DNA of 64,000 nucleotides from Cercophora sp. LCS_1 (taxonomy: Eukaryota; Ascomycota; Sordariomycetes; Sordariales; Lasiosphaeriaceae), in NCBI GenBank assembly GCA_036250225.1, contig JAPZLL010000001.1, positions 186,001 through 250,000 on the forward strand. Reading direction: 5' to 3'. The translations under genes and the position numbers were made by a program. The notes beneath the pieces were generated by a model. It made no database searches. It saw only the letters and a list, made by a program, of their open reading frames with translations, and was not told the DNA's origin. Positions 23,195-35,424 of the stretch are shown one piece after another; the stretch's first letter is position 1; each line of letters opens with the position of its first letter.

Positions 23195-26100
23195 GTTCTA
23201 CTGCACGCCGGTGGGGATGCACAAGCGGGAGCGGCCGTCAAACGGTGTTGGCGGCGACGACGGGACCCTGACAGTGGCGCAGCGTGCTGCACTGACACCG
23301 ACAGGCGCTGTAGGTTCAGCGGGCGCAGGTGCCTGTGCGAGGGGCAGTAGGGCGAGGGGTAACGCAACACCAAAGTCACGCCGGCGGGAGTGTCGGTGAC
23401 GTGATCAAGCGAGACAAGCCGAGAAACAAATGGCCCGAGGGTTGACACCGGCACAGGGCAGTTTCAGGGCCAGGGATGGCGCCAATCAATGCGTCATCTG
23501 GGGAAACAACACTTGGGGGTGGGATCGATCCGACAGTTTGGGACCGGATTGATCTGTCGTTCCCAGCGATAAGGAAAGGGCTGGAGGATGGCGGCGGCTC
23601 CCCGGATTCTGTGTGTCAAGGTCAAATTGTCGCGGACAGGAGAGATAAGCGGGAGGTCGATGACAGGTTGGGTATGTGTAAAGAAAAGAGAAAGATGGGA
23701 GGGTTTTATGTAATGCTAATGTCGGCCGTGGTGGGAGGGTCTGCAGACCGCTGTTGAAAGCTGGGATTGCTTGGCCTCGCCAGAGACAAATAGCCAGCAG
23801 CGTCCACCTAGCCAGGCCCCGGCTCTGGGTCAATCCAGGTCACCTGCGTGTTTTTCGTTGGGCCAGCTCCGCAGCACCTTGCTCCGATCCCAACCCGCGA
23901 TCCGTGTCTGTGTGCCGGTGGGTTGTCTCCGAATACAGTCTGCCGTCGGATACTTCAACCCCTGAGACGCCTGCTTGCTCCCTGGGCTGTCGGTTTTCCC
24001 CCCTCAGCTGCACGCACGCACTCGGCACGCTTCGACGGCTCCCCTCGAATTGGAACTCAACTCAGTCACCTACTGGACGGCTCTCCACTCCAAGCCCGCC
24101 ACAGATGGACGACCCAAGTGGAGAGTGCCGCTGGCGACACAGGATACGGCTGTCAAGCACCTGTTGCGAAAACTGGTCAATACTGGGTTAGTTCGACCTG
24201 CAGCTCGGGATTGAAGCCGCCTTCAAGCAGCTGCGTGGTCGGTGTCGCGTTGTTCGCCCGGATCGACTGGCAGGGCGCCTATTCGCTGCTGGCGGCGGAA
24301 GCACCAAGTGCTGCTTGTCTGGTGGTTCGGGCTCTGGGTCAGATGGCTTGGTGAGATGCGTTCGCGCCTCGACTGAGAGCCAGACGCCGCGTGGACTCTT
24401 TGGGCTTTTGGGATTTTCTGGCAGGCGCCTCAGAGGCAATAGAGGAGCTTGCTTTTCCGCCGGATGACGTTGGGAAGTTGGACGGCTGCTTCAGGATCCC
24501 GATGTGAGGGCCGTCTTTGCTTCGACTTGCAACTCGGGCTTTCCCCAGAACAAGAAGGCGAGAACTTTGGAAATTCAACGTTTGGCAACGAAACAACAGT
24601 TTTGGCGTCAAAGCCAGACTCAAAATTCGTCGAGAGGAGAAGCGGCGAGGCCATTCTGCCCCTTCCAACTGGGTGGCTCCTGGTTATAAGTGACTAATGG
24701 AAACCCGGTACTTCGGCAGGAAGTCACCCAGTCGCACCCTCCATCCTTGGCTTGCTCGGCCTGTGGGAAGGAGGGGACGCGCAGCTGGGCGAGCCTTCGC
24801 TCTCATTTCAGGAACCCTACAGGCTGCATGGACCAGGTCAGTGCTTCCACACTTTTGACACTGACCACTGGATAGAACCGCAAATGCCAACGCAGTTCGA
24901 TTGGCATGACCATCGGCACCTCTGTTCACTCATGTGCAGCGCAGCTCGTTTCAGCTACTTTGCTTTTTCTGCTTTTCCTTTACCCGGACTTGTTGGTTTT
25001 CGTACCGGCCGGGCATCAAGATCCTGCCCGCCAGGCCCGCGCCTCACCTACGCTATTGTCCATCCCTGAAATAGCTCTCCCGAGAACCGCACGAGAGGGG
25101 CGGGTCGGTAGTCATCTGCTGCCTTTTTTCTCCGTCATACCAGCTTGAAAGGTGTCCCTCGGGGATAGGATGGTAGGACTAGGACCAGCATGGAGCGGCA
25201 TGGTTATGTCTTGACACACAAGTCCTTGGTGGACCCAGCGGATCGCGTGTCGGCCTTCGGTCTTGCGAAAGTGTGTTGAAGCGCGACCTCCGGAAGCGTG
25301 TGTGCTGGAGAAACTGGTCCTGTCGTTCCTATCGCCATTGTTCTGATATTTGTAGGTCGCCACACATTGTTGATATGTTATGTGCCGGCGGTTTCCGCCA
25401 GAAAACTCTGCAACACTTGTGATCCGCTACAAATGGAACTATACTCTGTTACTGCCTGCTCGGCGATTGAGCTGTTGACGCGGGCTCCTCGGACGCGGGC
25501 GAGCGACCTAAGGATGCCAACTTCATCTCAACCCTTGCGGGGCCTACAGGAACCACAGCGTGAACGGTTGAGGGAAACGCCACCGAAATCGGTGTCTCCG
25601 GGGCGGTCCCGGGCGATGATGCTGATGAGTGATGAGGGGTTGTGAAGGGTGGAGGTGTGAGTTTCTCCTTCGGCACATATGATTCGCCGGCTCGTGAGCA
25701 GCCATCTCTGTCGGGTCGCGGTGCGGCGGGTCTCGCAGCGGAGTCGCATGTTTCCCTCGCCCTGCCAAGACCACACCAAAGCCTCGCAAGCACCAAATTT
25801 TTTGAGGTCACCTGAGCTCGCTTCACAGTACGCAGTGACAAGGTCAGCGCCACTAAAACTGTGTGCAGCCAACTCCCCCGCCATCTCAAGGCCCTACCAG
25901 TGACAATCGAGGGTACACCTCGCCCAGGTACCTCCCGCCACGAAGGAACCTCGTCGCCAGTGGTTCGGGATCGACAACCAAGCATGCCTCCAGTCGATCA
26001 ACGGTGGAAGCTCCATCATGGATAGATCATCCAATGCTCATGACGTTGAAGGCAGGATGCCATGTCAACATCTTGAAGCCTTCGAACCTTCGTATCCAAC

Positions 26101-29100
26101 CGGTAATATCCACTACCGGAGTGGAAATGCCAGGTGCAAGTGAAGTGAGCTCGTCGGCGATGAGACCCCGACCTCGCAGTCGTTCGAGCTCGAAAACGAC
26201 AAGGTTGAATCGGCCAGTGCCAAGTCCAATGTGAGCGACGCGGGGCTCTGGCAAACTCGCAACCAGATCGCCGACCTGTGAGATTGAGAGGCTGATGAGC
26301 GGAATCCAATCCAATCAATGAGAGTCTCCCTGCTGGAAGCAGCCCGACGTTCTTGGATTCTGGTGCAGAATGCGTTGACAGCTTTTCGAGCGTGGTGGGT
26401 GGACGTTCGCTGTTCCCCAACCACAACCGTCCGGGGTTCGCAAGTTGCCGATGAGACCCTGGCCTGCCTTGTGTCCACCCCTGCTTAGCGTTGTACCCAA
26501 GTTCCTTCTCACGCAACACAAGACAGGCGGGGAAAAGACGCCAATTTCAAGATGCGCGGCTGCCGTTGACCCCGCTTGGAAATGCGCTCAGTTCATCTAT
26601 ATCGTCGCGTATCGAGTCACTGTCGCCAAGGACATCGAGGAATAATTATCGATTCTGGCTGAGCTTTTCCCAGAGCCGTCGCTACACAGCTTCGTAGCGC
26701 TGAAAGGTTGAATAGGGGGTGAGTAGCTGCGTCGTGGGGGGTTAGGGTTCATCTGTGTGAAGAGGGGCTGGACTCGTCTAAACCAGCTCGATCCAGTTAG
26801 AAGACGCGGGATGCATCTGCTAGGCGGGGGATGGACGCCAACCAGCAACCTTGAAAATCGTGTTTTCACATCTCCGAGGAGTGCGTGATCGCCCCAGCAA
26901 AGCCCGATGTGATACCTCGTCAGCGCCGCTGGCACTTCCCCGTTCGCTCCGACAAGCCCTCAAAAGCCTCACCGAACTCACAGACCAATGATTGGATATG
27001 GCCGACAACTACCGCGCCATTGGATCGAACGGCATGGTGAAGGCGTTCGAAGGTGCGTCCGGCCGCGCACAAATTGTTGAAACCACTGTCCCCGCCTCTG
27101 CCGTTGTCGAGAGAGCGACCATCCAATTCCAACAGAGTACTTGCCGTCATATTGCTTGCAAGTGAGAAGCCCAGTCCCCGCGGCGGCAAGCAGGACGAAC
27201 ACGAAAGTCCAGGTTGAAAAGTTCCTCCAAGCCTCCCATCTCCTTTTCGCAGGCCTGCTCATCAGGCAAGTCCTCGGCAGCCCTCTCCTGCACGGTGCCA
27301 GCAATGGCACATAATAATTGCTTTTCCTCAAGCAGCCACAGCGGCTATGGCGCACCTCATTGGCCTGGACTTTGGGTCCGCATCGGGCAAATGTGGCTTG
27401 AAGGAACACTTGACGTCTTCTAGAAGGTTTCTAGCGACAACGCTAATGCATGATGGCGCTATGGATCATGGTGTGTCGGAACTGAGGCTTTCTGACAGGA
27501 TGGCAACCGCCGCAACACCAACACACCATCGATCCGATGCGAAGGATGCAATCTCCCGACGAGGCATTTTCTGGTCCGTCGTCAGTGGATGTCAATGCAG
27601 ATCTCTCATCTCCTGTTTCGCACCACCACCGCGGCCACCGCGCAAGAAACATGGGGTTGCGTTGGCTGCTGCAGAGGCAACACACCTCCTGACATCCCAC
27701 ACCCCGGACAGAGCCATCGGTTCAATACCACAATCTCATGGAGTCTCATGGAGCAAGCGCTAAGGATACGCCATCGGACTTTCTGCTAGACATTTAGAAT
27801 TCTTGGGGCCCGCCCGATTTAGCGCTGTGCCCTGCGATTATGTTCTCGCCGCCTTGTCTGTTTCGCGTGTTCCGAGTCGAATGTCCAGGTGTGTGGGACA
27901 CTTTGTCGGCGTCGAGGCTCCTGCATCCTTCGTTCAGCCGCCAAGGCTTCGAGAAGGTCATCCCCGACACCATCGACTGCAAGTTGCCCGAAAAAGATCC
28001 GTCTCCATGCAGGTCCCGGGAAGATGTCGATATCAACGTGGCCCCCTTTACCTGGGCGATGCCGCCGTGGGCCTAATGTGACCCACAAAGACAGCCCTAC
28101 ACCCACTTGTTGAATCGCTTTATCGGTTCTCAACTTCATTGGAGCGACGTTGGCGACATCTACTAGATGTTCCCCCTTTTGCTGATCGGCATGTTCCACC
28201 AAGACACTTGCTCCAACAGATGAATCTTGGGATCACTTGGTTCTCAAGCCTCGACAGCGATCGCCCCAATATCTGCCTGCCAAGGCCTGATGAACAACTC
28301 ACTTCCAGCAATATGAGCACTCGCTCATGTCAGAGGTCTCCTGATGCGGTCGACGTTGACCTGAATCCTGGCAGTGGCCAGCCACACACCAATGGGAAAT
28401 CGTCCTCGGTTGCTGATTCCTTGATCAAAGGCACTGTCTCTGATGCCGCACCGAAGCGGTCACGTGCATTTTGCGTCCCTCTCTCCTCGAGATTGCCAGC
28501 ACACTCTGTTGGCTGTCAAGTGGTAGTGTTGCTGACCGACAACGTTCGGGCCAACAGTAGCTGAGGCAGACGCAACACTTCGAAGCCCGTTCACGAGTCC
28601 CATGACCCCTACTGAGTCGCGAGGAACTGCAGTGGACATCCGTATCAGCAAAGTATCACGTAAACGTCGCTTTTCCGAATGAGGTGCAAACTCGCCAGCC
28701 CAGCCAGGCTGGGATTTGAAATAGCAGCCGGGTAGAGGAAGAGACATCGTCGTCTGTCAGATTAAGAGCCCGTGTCCTGGCGGTGATATGTGGTCATCTC
28801 AATGGAACCCGAGCAATGCCCTGATGACGTTGCGGACGACGACGACAATCCCTCATCTGTTTGGTGTGCCACCTTTCTGGGCAGATTCTTCTGGTAGGCC
28901 CTTGTGAAGCAACTGATGTGGTGTTCAGAATTATTCCACCCCTTCAAGCAGTGAGAAATTGTTAGCCGGTTCGGATACCTTGGGCACAGGAGGCAGGTGT
29001 TGAAAAGTTCGCTTGAACGGAGACATTGACCGGCATCCCGAATACTCGGACGCGATCTTGGGGTTTCGTAGCATGACAGCAAAACACTGCTGGGTGGGCA

Positions 29101-29449
29101 GATTCGTCGGCTGCTTCTCCCGTCGGCGAAGGGGCCAAAAGTCATGTGCTGCCAAGTGGAGGACAAAGAGAGACAGTGCGCAGGGACCCACAACTGTGCT
29201 ACCAGCTGCAAAAAATCGCTTCAGGGTTTGTTTACTTTTCGGACCTGTGCAGCGAATCAGATCGGTCCCCCACCAACTTCTCCTTCGCCGTTGTGTTCTT
29301 GTCGGGTCGGTTCTAGCTGGCATCATCCCTACCTATACGTGTGCCGTTGCTTTCCACTTTCATTCCAACCGGTGCCATCCTCCACAGTTGGATTGCGACG
29401 TTTTACAATTTGCAAATTGCCTCCCAGTTTGACAGAAGCACCCTCTGCC
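23195..29449. other. 6.3 kb divergent region without a recognisable gene
   Basis: This lies between the bZIP start and the KEN-box gene start, so it carries both promoters. No domain or credible exon chain is visible. Several short stop-free segments with coding-like codon choice occur, mainly on the minus strand (26027-26314, 26920-27189, 27150-27345). Some positions look equally coding-like on the other strand. A telobox-like GGGTTAGGGTT is at 26739-26749. Composition matches the gene regions, so a RIP-degraded repeat is unlikely. Confidence 0.45.
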
Positions 29450-31679
29450 ATGGCCCGTCGATCCGCGCGCCTCGCAAAGGTAAAGCCCAACCCCGTGCAA
29501 GTAAACAAAGGCACCACGTATACTGACGAATTTTCATCCGTAGGCGTCCACTCCGGCACTTGAGCCGCCAAGTTTGGCTTCGGTTGCCGAACGAGAGGAT
29601 GCGCCTCCAGAGAAGGCGCCGCGAAGCCTCGATGCTGTCGTTTCGTCGCCGATGGTCCCGAAGACACCCAAAGGTTCTTCACCGCTCAAGCCTCCCGTGT
29701 CCGAGATGCATCCTAGCAGAGCTCACCAAACCATGGCACCGCCTTCATCTGGTCTGCGCCTGGGATTTACCGATATCAAGCCTGTCTCCGCTCGCGACGA
29801 CAAGCTCCCTGCCGCCGTTCAGTCGACACCGTCCAAAATCGTGCCGCCTTCCTCCGACTTCACATTCAGCTTTGCGCGCCGTGCCAACGCTGACCTCAAG
29901 CTTGGCCCGGAAGCTCAACGCATGATGGAAGAGCTCCGCGAACAGGCTCAAAGGATCAAGGCCGATTTGGCGGCCAAACACGAGGCCGAAAAGGCTGAGG
30001 AGGAAGAAAACAACGGCCGCAAGCTTGCGCGCGCAAAGGGCAAAGCTGGCCGTTTCAGCGCCGCGCATATGGCCGAGTTCAAAAAGATGGATTCTATCGC
30101 CAACCATCCCTCCGCTTTCAGGGCCCAGTTGAGCAAGACTAGCACTCCCCTCAAGGCCGGCATCAAGCGCAGCCAATCCAAGGCAAACCTCGACGAACCC
30201 GAGTCTGTCTGGTCAAAGCAGCCCACACCGGCATCTACTTTCTCCAAACCCAAGCCCCTGGCCTTCCCAGATGCTCCCTCGGTCGCCAAGCGCGCCCGCC
30301 AGCACATTGATGACGACGCTTCGAGCAGCCGCCCAATTTCCCGTGATGGTAGCTCGCTGCCTCGCCCCAAATCCGCGGCTGTGGGCGCTGCCGTTGCACA
30401 GTCCAAGCCCACTCTTGGCTCCCTCATGACGCCCACCAAGTCATCACTCGCTCGGTCAAGCGGTGCCAAAACTCCAGGCCATGCGACTCTTATGAAGTCG
30501 CCCTCCAAGTCAACTCTGAGCGGAATTCCTCGGTCTGCCACAACAAATAGCATTCCTACGACGGCAAAGGAGGTTGGAAAGGTCGAAAAGAAGGAAGAGA
30601 AGGATGCTATCCCTACACCTCGTGTCATCAAGAGCCCGACCAGCCGGCTGGACAAGGTGAAATCGCTTTTCCAGAGAACCATGGCCAGCCCCGCTAGGTC
30701 CAAGGGCGCCATCCCGGCCCCGCCAATGCCTGGGTCTAAGACGCCAGCACCAGCCCGTGCCATAAAGGAGGCTTTGACTGCGCAGGCTCCAATGACCACA
30801 CCTCGCAAGTTGACCAAGCGGGTGGCCTTCACCCCCGAAACCAAGCGTGCTGCGCTGGCACAAAACTCGCCGTCGCCCATCAAGTCTGGCATCCCTCTCT
30901 CAAAGTCCAGGCGAGCCCTCGGTGAGGTTTACTACCCGACGCTGGAAAGCGTCATTGCGAAGGACAGCGAGGAGGCCGCAGAAGATGCTGTTGCGTATCC
31001 GGACCTTTCCACCAAGCATCCTCTTCCGGAACCGCCAGTGAAGGAATCCGCTAAGCCCGCCTCTATTGTCCCTGCTGCCGCCGGCACGTTCACATTCCGT
31101 AGCGACCACACCATCAAGTTCCACAGCGCCTCGCCTTCGTTTGGTTCCTCTCCTGGTCAATCTAGCGTTCGGTCTGTTCGTCCCTCGATTCTTCCTACTG
31201 AAGCCATGCCCGGCAGCTTCCCTTCGTCCATCATGATGACCAGCCCAAAGAAGGAGAACGAAGCTCCCCGGGAGAGGACGATCTTCAAGGCGATCCCACA
31301 CGGCTTGTCGGCTAAGAAGCGCAGCCGTAGCAGCGCTGATGACGAGGAAGTCAGCCCGAACAAGGAGAACGAAGTGCCACAGGAGAAGACGGTCTTCAAG
31401 GCGTTCCCCCACGGTATGGCCAACAAGAAGCGGACGCGCGTTAGTACTGACGAGGAAGACGCCGAGATCGAGGCCGCCGAGCGCGCAGCCAAGAAGCGGA
31501 GGCAGGAGACGGTCCCGGAGGGCGATGCCCTGTTGGCCCCCAGGCTTCTTGCTAGCGGCAAGAAGCAGCTAGCTAGCCCCAGCAAGTCGTTTCTTGGAGG
31601 CACGCCCAGCTCGATGAAGAAGAGGGGCATCAGCCTCAGCCGACTGAACATGCTTGCCCGCCCGAAGATGCGCAAGTAA
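29450..31679 (+). CDS. Basic, disordered 721-residue protein with tandem KEN-box repeat
   Basis: The ATG at 29450 starts a 30-nt exon (MARRSARLAK). The intron 29480-29543 (64 nt, GTAAAG...TAG) leads to exon 29544-31679. The protein is Ser/Pro/Lys-rich and mostly disordered. A charged helix lies near residues 130-170 (LGPEAQRMMEELREQAQRIK). Conserved-looking short motifs are DFTFSFARR, KRVAFTPETKRA and GTFTFRSDHTIKF. Two tandem 37-residue units at 31242-31352 and 31353-31463 each carry KENE followed by (I/V)FKA(I/F)PHG and KKR(S/T)R. KEN boxes are known degrons for the anaphase-promoting complex. The basic, KEN-containing layout suggests a cell-cycle-regulated chromatin- or microtubule-associated protein, but that is inference and I cannot name a family. 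Gene reality is secure from the length and single clean intron. Confidence 0.85.
31242..31463 (+). repeat. Two 111-nt in-frame tandem units encoding the KEN repeat
   Basis: Unit 1 begins SPKKENEAPRERTIFKAIPH and unit 2 begins SPNKENEVPQEKTVFKAFPH; both end in a KKR basic cluster plus an acidic patch. The protein copies match at over half of positions while the DNA has diverged, so this is an old duplication kept by selection. Confidence 0.85.
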
Positions 31680-32433
31680 GAAGTACACCTTGCGCTTTCT
31701 CACGGCCGCTGAAACGTAGTAATATTGGTGGAAAAGACTGGAAACTCCCGGTATCTGATGATGTTGGTCATATGAACAAGGGGTGACGGTGATTCGTCAG
31801 ACTCGGTCATTACATACGGCGGCGTTAGATGTTGCGTTTTTTTTGCTTTCTGGCGAGTCTTCTTTGCTAGCTGGGTTTTGGAAGTCTTGGACACAAATCT
31901 GGCCTGTTTGGTCATTTTTAGACACACCATTATCTCAACTTGGCAGGATGATCTCGATCAACAGGCCGGCGTAGCGTGCCTTGTTTGTATGGATAGGGTA
32001 TTTGCCAGATTGTTTTTTTTAGGAGTTTACGGATGGATGGGACAGGTTCTGGACAGGCGAGGATCGCTGGCACAGGAATGGGCGTTTTACGTTTTGTGTT
32101 CAATCAACCAAAGTTTGTTCATTCGTGAGAGAGCGGTAGATATTCTTTTCTGCAAAACGGAACAAACCTATGACGTCTGTGCCTTCTCCTGGAACTTTGT
32201 GACCTCGGAGACTGGACTTGTGGGAAGGCATCACCGTCAGTGGCTGATCTATGCTTAAATCGTCCTCCTCCACAGCCGTTTTGTTCCCTGTCATCAAGAC
32301 CATTTCACTCACACCATCATTTTATTTTACCTCACCACGTCGATACTTGTGACGGAGTGCACGTTCTCTAGATACATCCCCGTTCGTTATTATCAGAATC
32401 AAATATCACAGTCGTTGGTTGGTTGCTTGGAGA
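31680..32433. other. Intergenic between KEN-box gene and LIM gene
   Basis: About 750 bp, T-rich on the plus strand. It contains the 3' UTR of the upstream gene and the promoter/5' leader of the LIM gene. I see no gene. Confidence 0.5.
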
Positions 32434-34182
32434 ATGAAACAAGTCCCACGCGCCCGCGTCCACTCGCATCATCATCGCCACCATTCAACAACTCAGAATT
32501 CTAACTCTAACCGTCCCCGCTCGACGTCATCAAACGCCCAGAATCATCTCTTCACGTGCACGTTTTGCTGGCGTCTCTCGTCTGGTCCGCCGCATGTCTT
32601 GTCGCGTCGCTCGGCGAGGTTGGCGTGTAAGAGTTGTTATAATGCGATTATTGACTTGAGTATATGCTGGTACGTCTCCCCTTTCTGTTGATGACCGTTT
32701 TGGTTGACAGAGCAAGGGTCTGCGGGGAGATTGTGGTACGAGGTGAGGAGTGCGTCAGTCTGGGGTGGTGTTTTTGGCATAGGGCGTGTTATGGGTGCTT
32801 GTTGTGCGGGAGTCGGTTGGTGGTCAAGGGGATGGGGGTTCAGGAGGTTTGGGAGGTGACGATGCAGGAGGCCGGGCGGGGGATGATGCAGGGACAGGAG
32901 ATGGGGAGGGGCAAGGGAGTTGAGATTGAGGAGGTGCCGCTTTGTGCGAATTGTTTGGCTGAGGTGGATGTGGATGGGTTGGATGAGAAGGGAGTTGTGA
33001 GGAGGGGGATGGGGAGGGAAAGGGGTGATGGGTTGGGGAGGAGGAGATGGGAGAAGGACGTGAGTTTTTTGAGTGTTGTTGGAATTGTGGCTGAGAGCTG
33101 ATCAATGACAGAGGGAAAAACAAGCCAATTTGGGCAGGAGAGGAGCTGTGAGTGTCCACGATGGGGCGATGGGTGAGGAGGAAGTGGTAGATGAGAGGGA
33201 TTCGGCGATTTATGTCTCGATGACGGATCCAGTTGGGCAACCGTCCTTCAAGCCCAGTCCGACGAAGCCGATTCCCAGATGGATACGGCCGTTTGAGGGT
33301 AAACAGAAGGACGAGGTCGATGAGGAGCTGTTGGAGTTGATTCGACAGCATAGGGAGGCGCAAAGGCGGTTGGAGGCTGGGGATGCGAATTACTCGTCGG
33401 CATCGGAGACTTCGACCATCTGCCCGACTGTGCCTTCGTTGCCTGTTGAGGAAGACTCCATTGAGCAACAAGACGGGCCCCAACAACCGATCGCAAACCG
33501 TGGAACTTCTTGGGTCAGCGCCGAGCCCCTCAGAATTCCATCATCGATGCTCTTGGGACGGGTGCATGCCGATGCCAACTTCTCATCCTCGACATTCGCT
33601 ACATACCACACACCTCCAGAGTATCCCTCGTCGGTCAGGACGTCTTTGGACGTAGCCTCTGAGGTGGGCGACATCGAGTCAGACATCCAATCCATTCCCG
33701 CTTCGGAAAGTCGATCCCCTGCCGCGTTCTACTCCGTTCGGCCACCGACAAACATTGCCCGCGAACAGGGCGCACAGAATCCTCTGTGGCGGCTTGGGAA
33801 GACGAACCAGCAGGTTCTAAAGGGCACCCCTCACACATATCGAGTTTCAAGCTCGATCAAGCCACTGACTTCGTCTGAGTTTGTTGAGAGGTTTCAGCCG
33901 GACAGAGCGGCAAGTACATCGGGGTCTTTGACACCAAGGACCAGCGAGACATTCTCACTTCGAAGAGACGGTGCATTCAGGGGTACAATTGTCAACAAAC
34001 TGAGAAAGAACAGCAGGCCAGAGCCAAATATTGGCCAGGTACTCGAAGAAAGTATGGCAGCAGAAGGAAGATCAAGACCACGCAGCAATACAGCGGAGGT
34101 GACTGGTATGGGTGACGCAGGGCAGACCCACAACAAGCGGCGGAGTGTGCATGCTGAGTTGAAGAAATTGTTTGGGCGGTAG
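32434..34182 (+). CDS. LIM-type zinc-binding protein with expanded second finger
   Basis: 549 residues. Exons are 32434-32669, 32717-33059 and 33112-34182. Introns are 32670-32716 (47 nt) and 33060-33111 (52 nt). Residues 42-68 hold CTFC...CKSC, a preceding zinc knuckle. A LIM finger follows: C78-x2-C81, H100-x2-C103, then C106-x2-C109 and, after 45 residues instead of the usual 16-21, C155-x2-C158. The inserted spacer is Gly/Met/Gln-rich. The C-terminal two thirds are Ser/Pro-rich and end in a basic segment (NKRRSVHAELKKLFGR). The first intron acceptor is taken as GCAAG rather than the nearer GACAG because only it keeps ICWVCGE open. LIM domains mediate protein contacts, often at cytoskeletal or polarity sites; the partner is unknown. 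Confidence 0.8.
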
Positions 34183-34325
34183 TGTGTAGACAGTGATTAG
34201 GAATAGTAGTAATCAAAAGTGTTAGCTCTAGATTCCGTGTCGGAGCTCGTTGCTTGGTGTCTTCTGTGGAGGCTGGAGAGATCTGGGGACTTCAGGTGCT
34301 AAACCGGGCAAGCAGACATCAACAA

Positions 34326-34396
34326 GCGTCAGTGGTTTAGTGGTAAAATCCATCGTTGCCATCGATGGGCCCCGCGTTCGATTCGCGGCTGACGCA
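34326..34396 (+). tRNA. tRNA-Gly (GCC)
   Basis: A complete 71-nt cloverleaf. Acceptor GCGTCAG pairs with CTGACGC, the anticodon stem CATCG/CGATG encloses TTGCCAT with anticodon GCC, and the T arm CCGCG/CGCGG encloses TTCGATT. It has no intron and follows the LIM gene. Confidence 0.96.
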
Positions 34397-34896
34397 TTGA
34401 AAGCTCTTTCCGAGCGATACCGTCTATTTTTGCTTCTAGCATGCTTTGTGGTGGATCGGTGTCGGTGGTTGTGGATTCGAGGGCATGGTTCAGGCTTCAG
34501 GGGCTTGTTGATGTTGGCCCTACCATAACCCTTGTTTGCTGGGGTTGGAGTGGATTTTGGGGGTTCGGCGAATTTATTAGTGAACTCAGCTGGGAGGAGC
34601 AGAGACGTTGGTATGGATAGGTTTTGCTTTTATTACAATTGGTTTGTTTGGTGAAACAAACTTCGGGTGTGAGGAGCTCTGAAGCTGGACTTGGATGGCC
34701 GACAATTTGCGGCGGCCAGTGGGGCACCCGCGGTCCGGCGCTTTGGCGGGGCCGATGTCTCGGCTCCTACAGCCGCTCGTCTTTGATCTCTCCAACACCA
34801 AGCGCCAAACCACAGCACAATCACAGCGCAACCTTTCCAAGGCGACTCTACGCACCAATTCGATACTCCCTGCAATCATCTCCAGAGTTTAGCATC

Positions 34897-35424
34897 ATGG
34901 CGCCAGTAACAGACGACCCTCAACAACTCCAAGGTAACTAACTTTCTTGCCCTTCCCCCTCTCCTATCGCGCCCCGCAGTCTAACTTACCAAACCCGTTG
35001 GTAAACAGAAAACGTCAAGAACGTAATCCAAGACCTCCTTACCCTCCTCGTCCAAATCTCTTCGTATGACTCCCTCGGCCGCCCCTCCCGCGAAGCCCTC
35101 GCCACAGACCTCCAGACACTCGACGCCTCGCTGCAAACAGTCTACCACACCGCCTCGCAGCAGTTTGACAACTCGCCCGGTATCCCGGAGACGCTGATCC
35201 ACTATGTTGAGAACGGGAGGAACCCAGATATCTACACGCGCGAGTTCGTCGAGCTTGTCAGGCGGCTCAACCAGCTTACGAGGGGCAAGATGCATGCGTT
35301 TCGGGATTTCAGGGATGTTCTTGCGCATGAGATGGAGAGTGCGCTACCTGAGTTGAGGGAGGATGTTGCTGCTGTTGTTGAGGCTACGGGTGGGAAGACG
35401 GAGTCACAATTGCAGGGGAGGTGA
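34897..35424 (+). CDS. med10: Mediator complex subunit 10 (Med10/Nut2)
   Basis: Middle-module subunit of the RNA polymerase II Mediator; nuclear. 150 residues from a 37-nt exon (34897-34933, MAPVTDDPQQLQ) and exon 35009-35424. The 75-nt intron (34934-35008) has donor GTAACT and acceptor ACAG. Family signatures are NVKNVIQDLLTLLVQIS, then PETLIHYVENGRNPDIYTRE, FVELVRRLNQLTRGKMHAF and RDVLAHEMESALPELRED. Length is typical for fungal Med10. The mRNA start is about 500 bp past the tRNA-Gly gene. Confidence 0.95.

Noticed and set aside
25449..25985. 178-codon minus-strand frame
   Set aside because: Starts on a non-ATG codon region with no domain, and several alternative frames are equally open.
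29948..30892. 314-codon minus-strand frame
   Set aside because: Antisense to the KEN-box gene exon; openness reflects that gene's codon bias.
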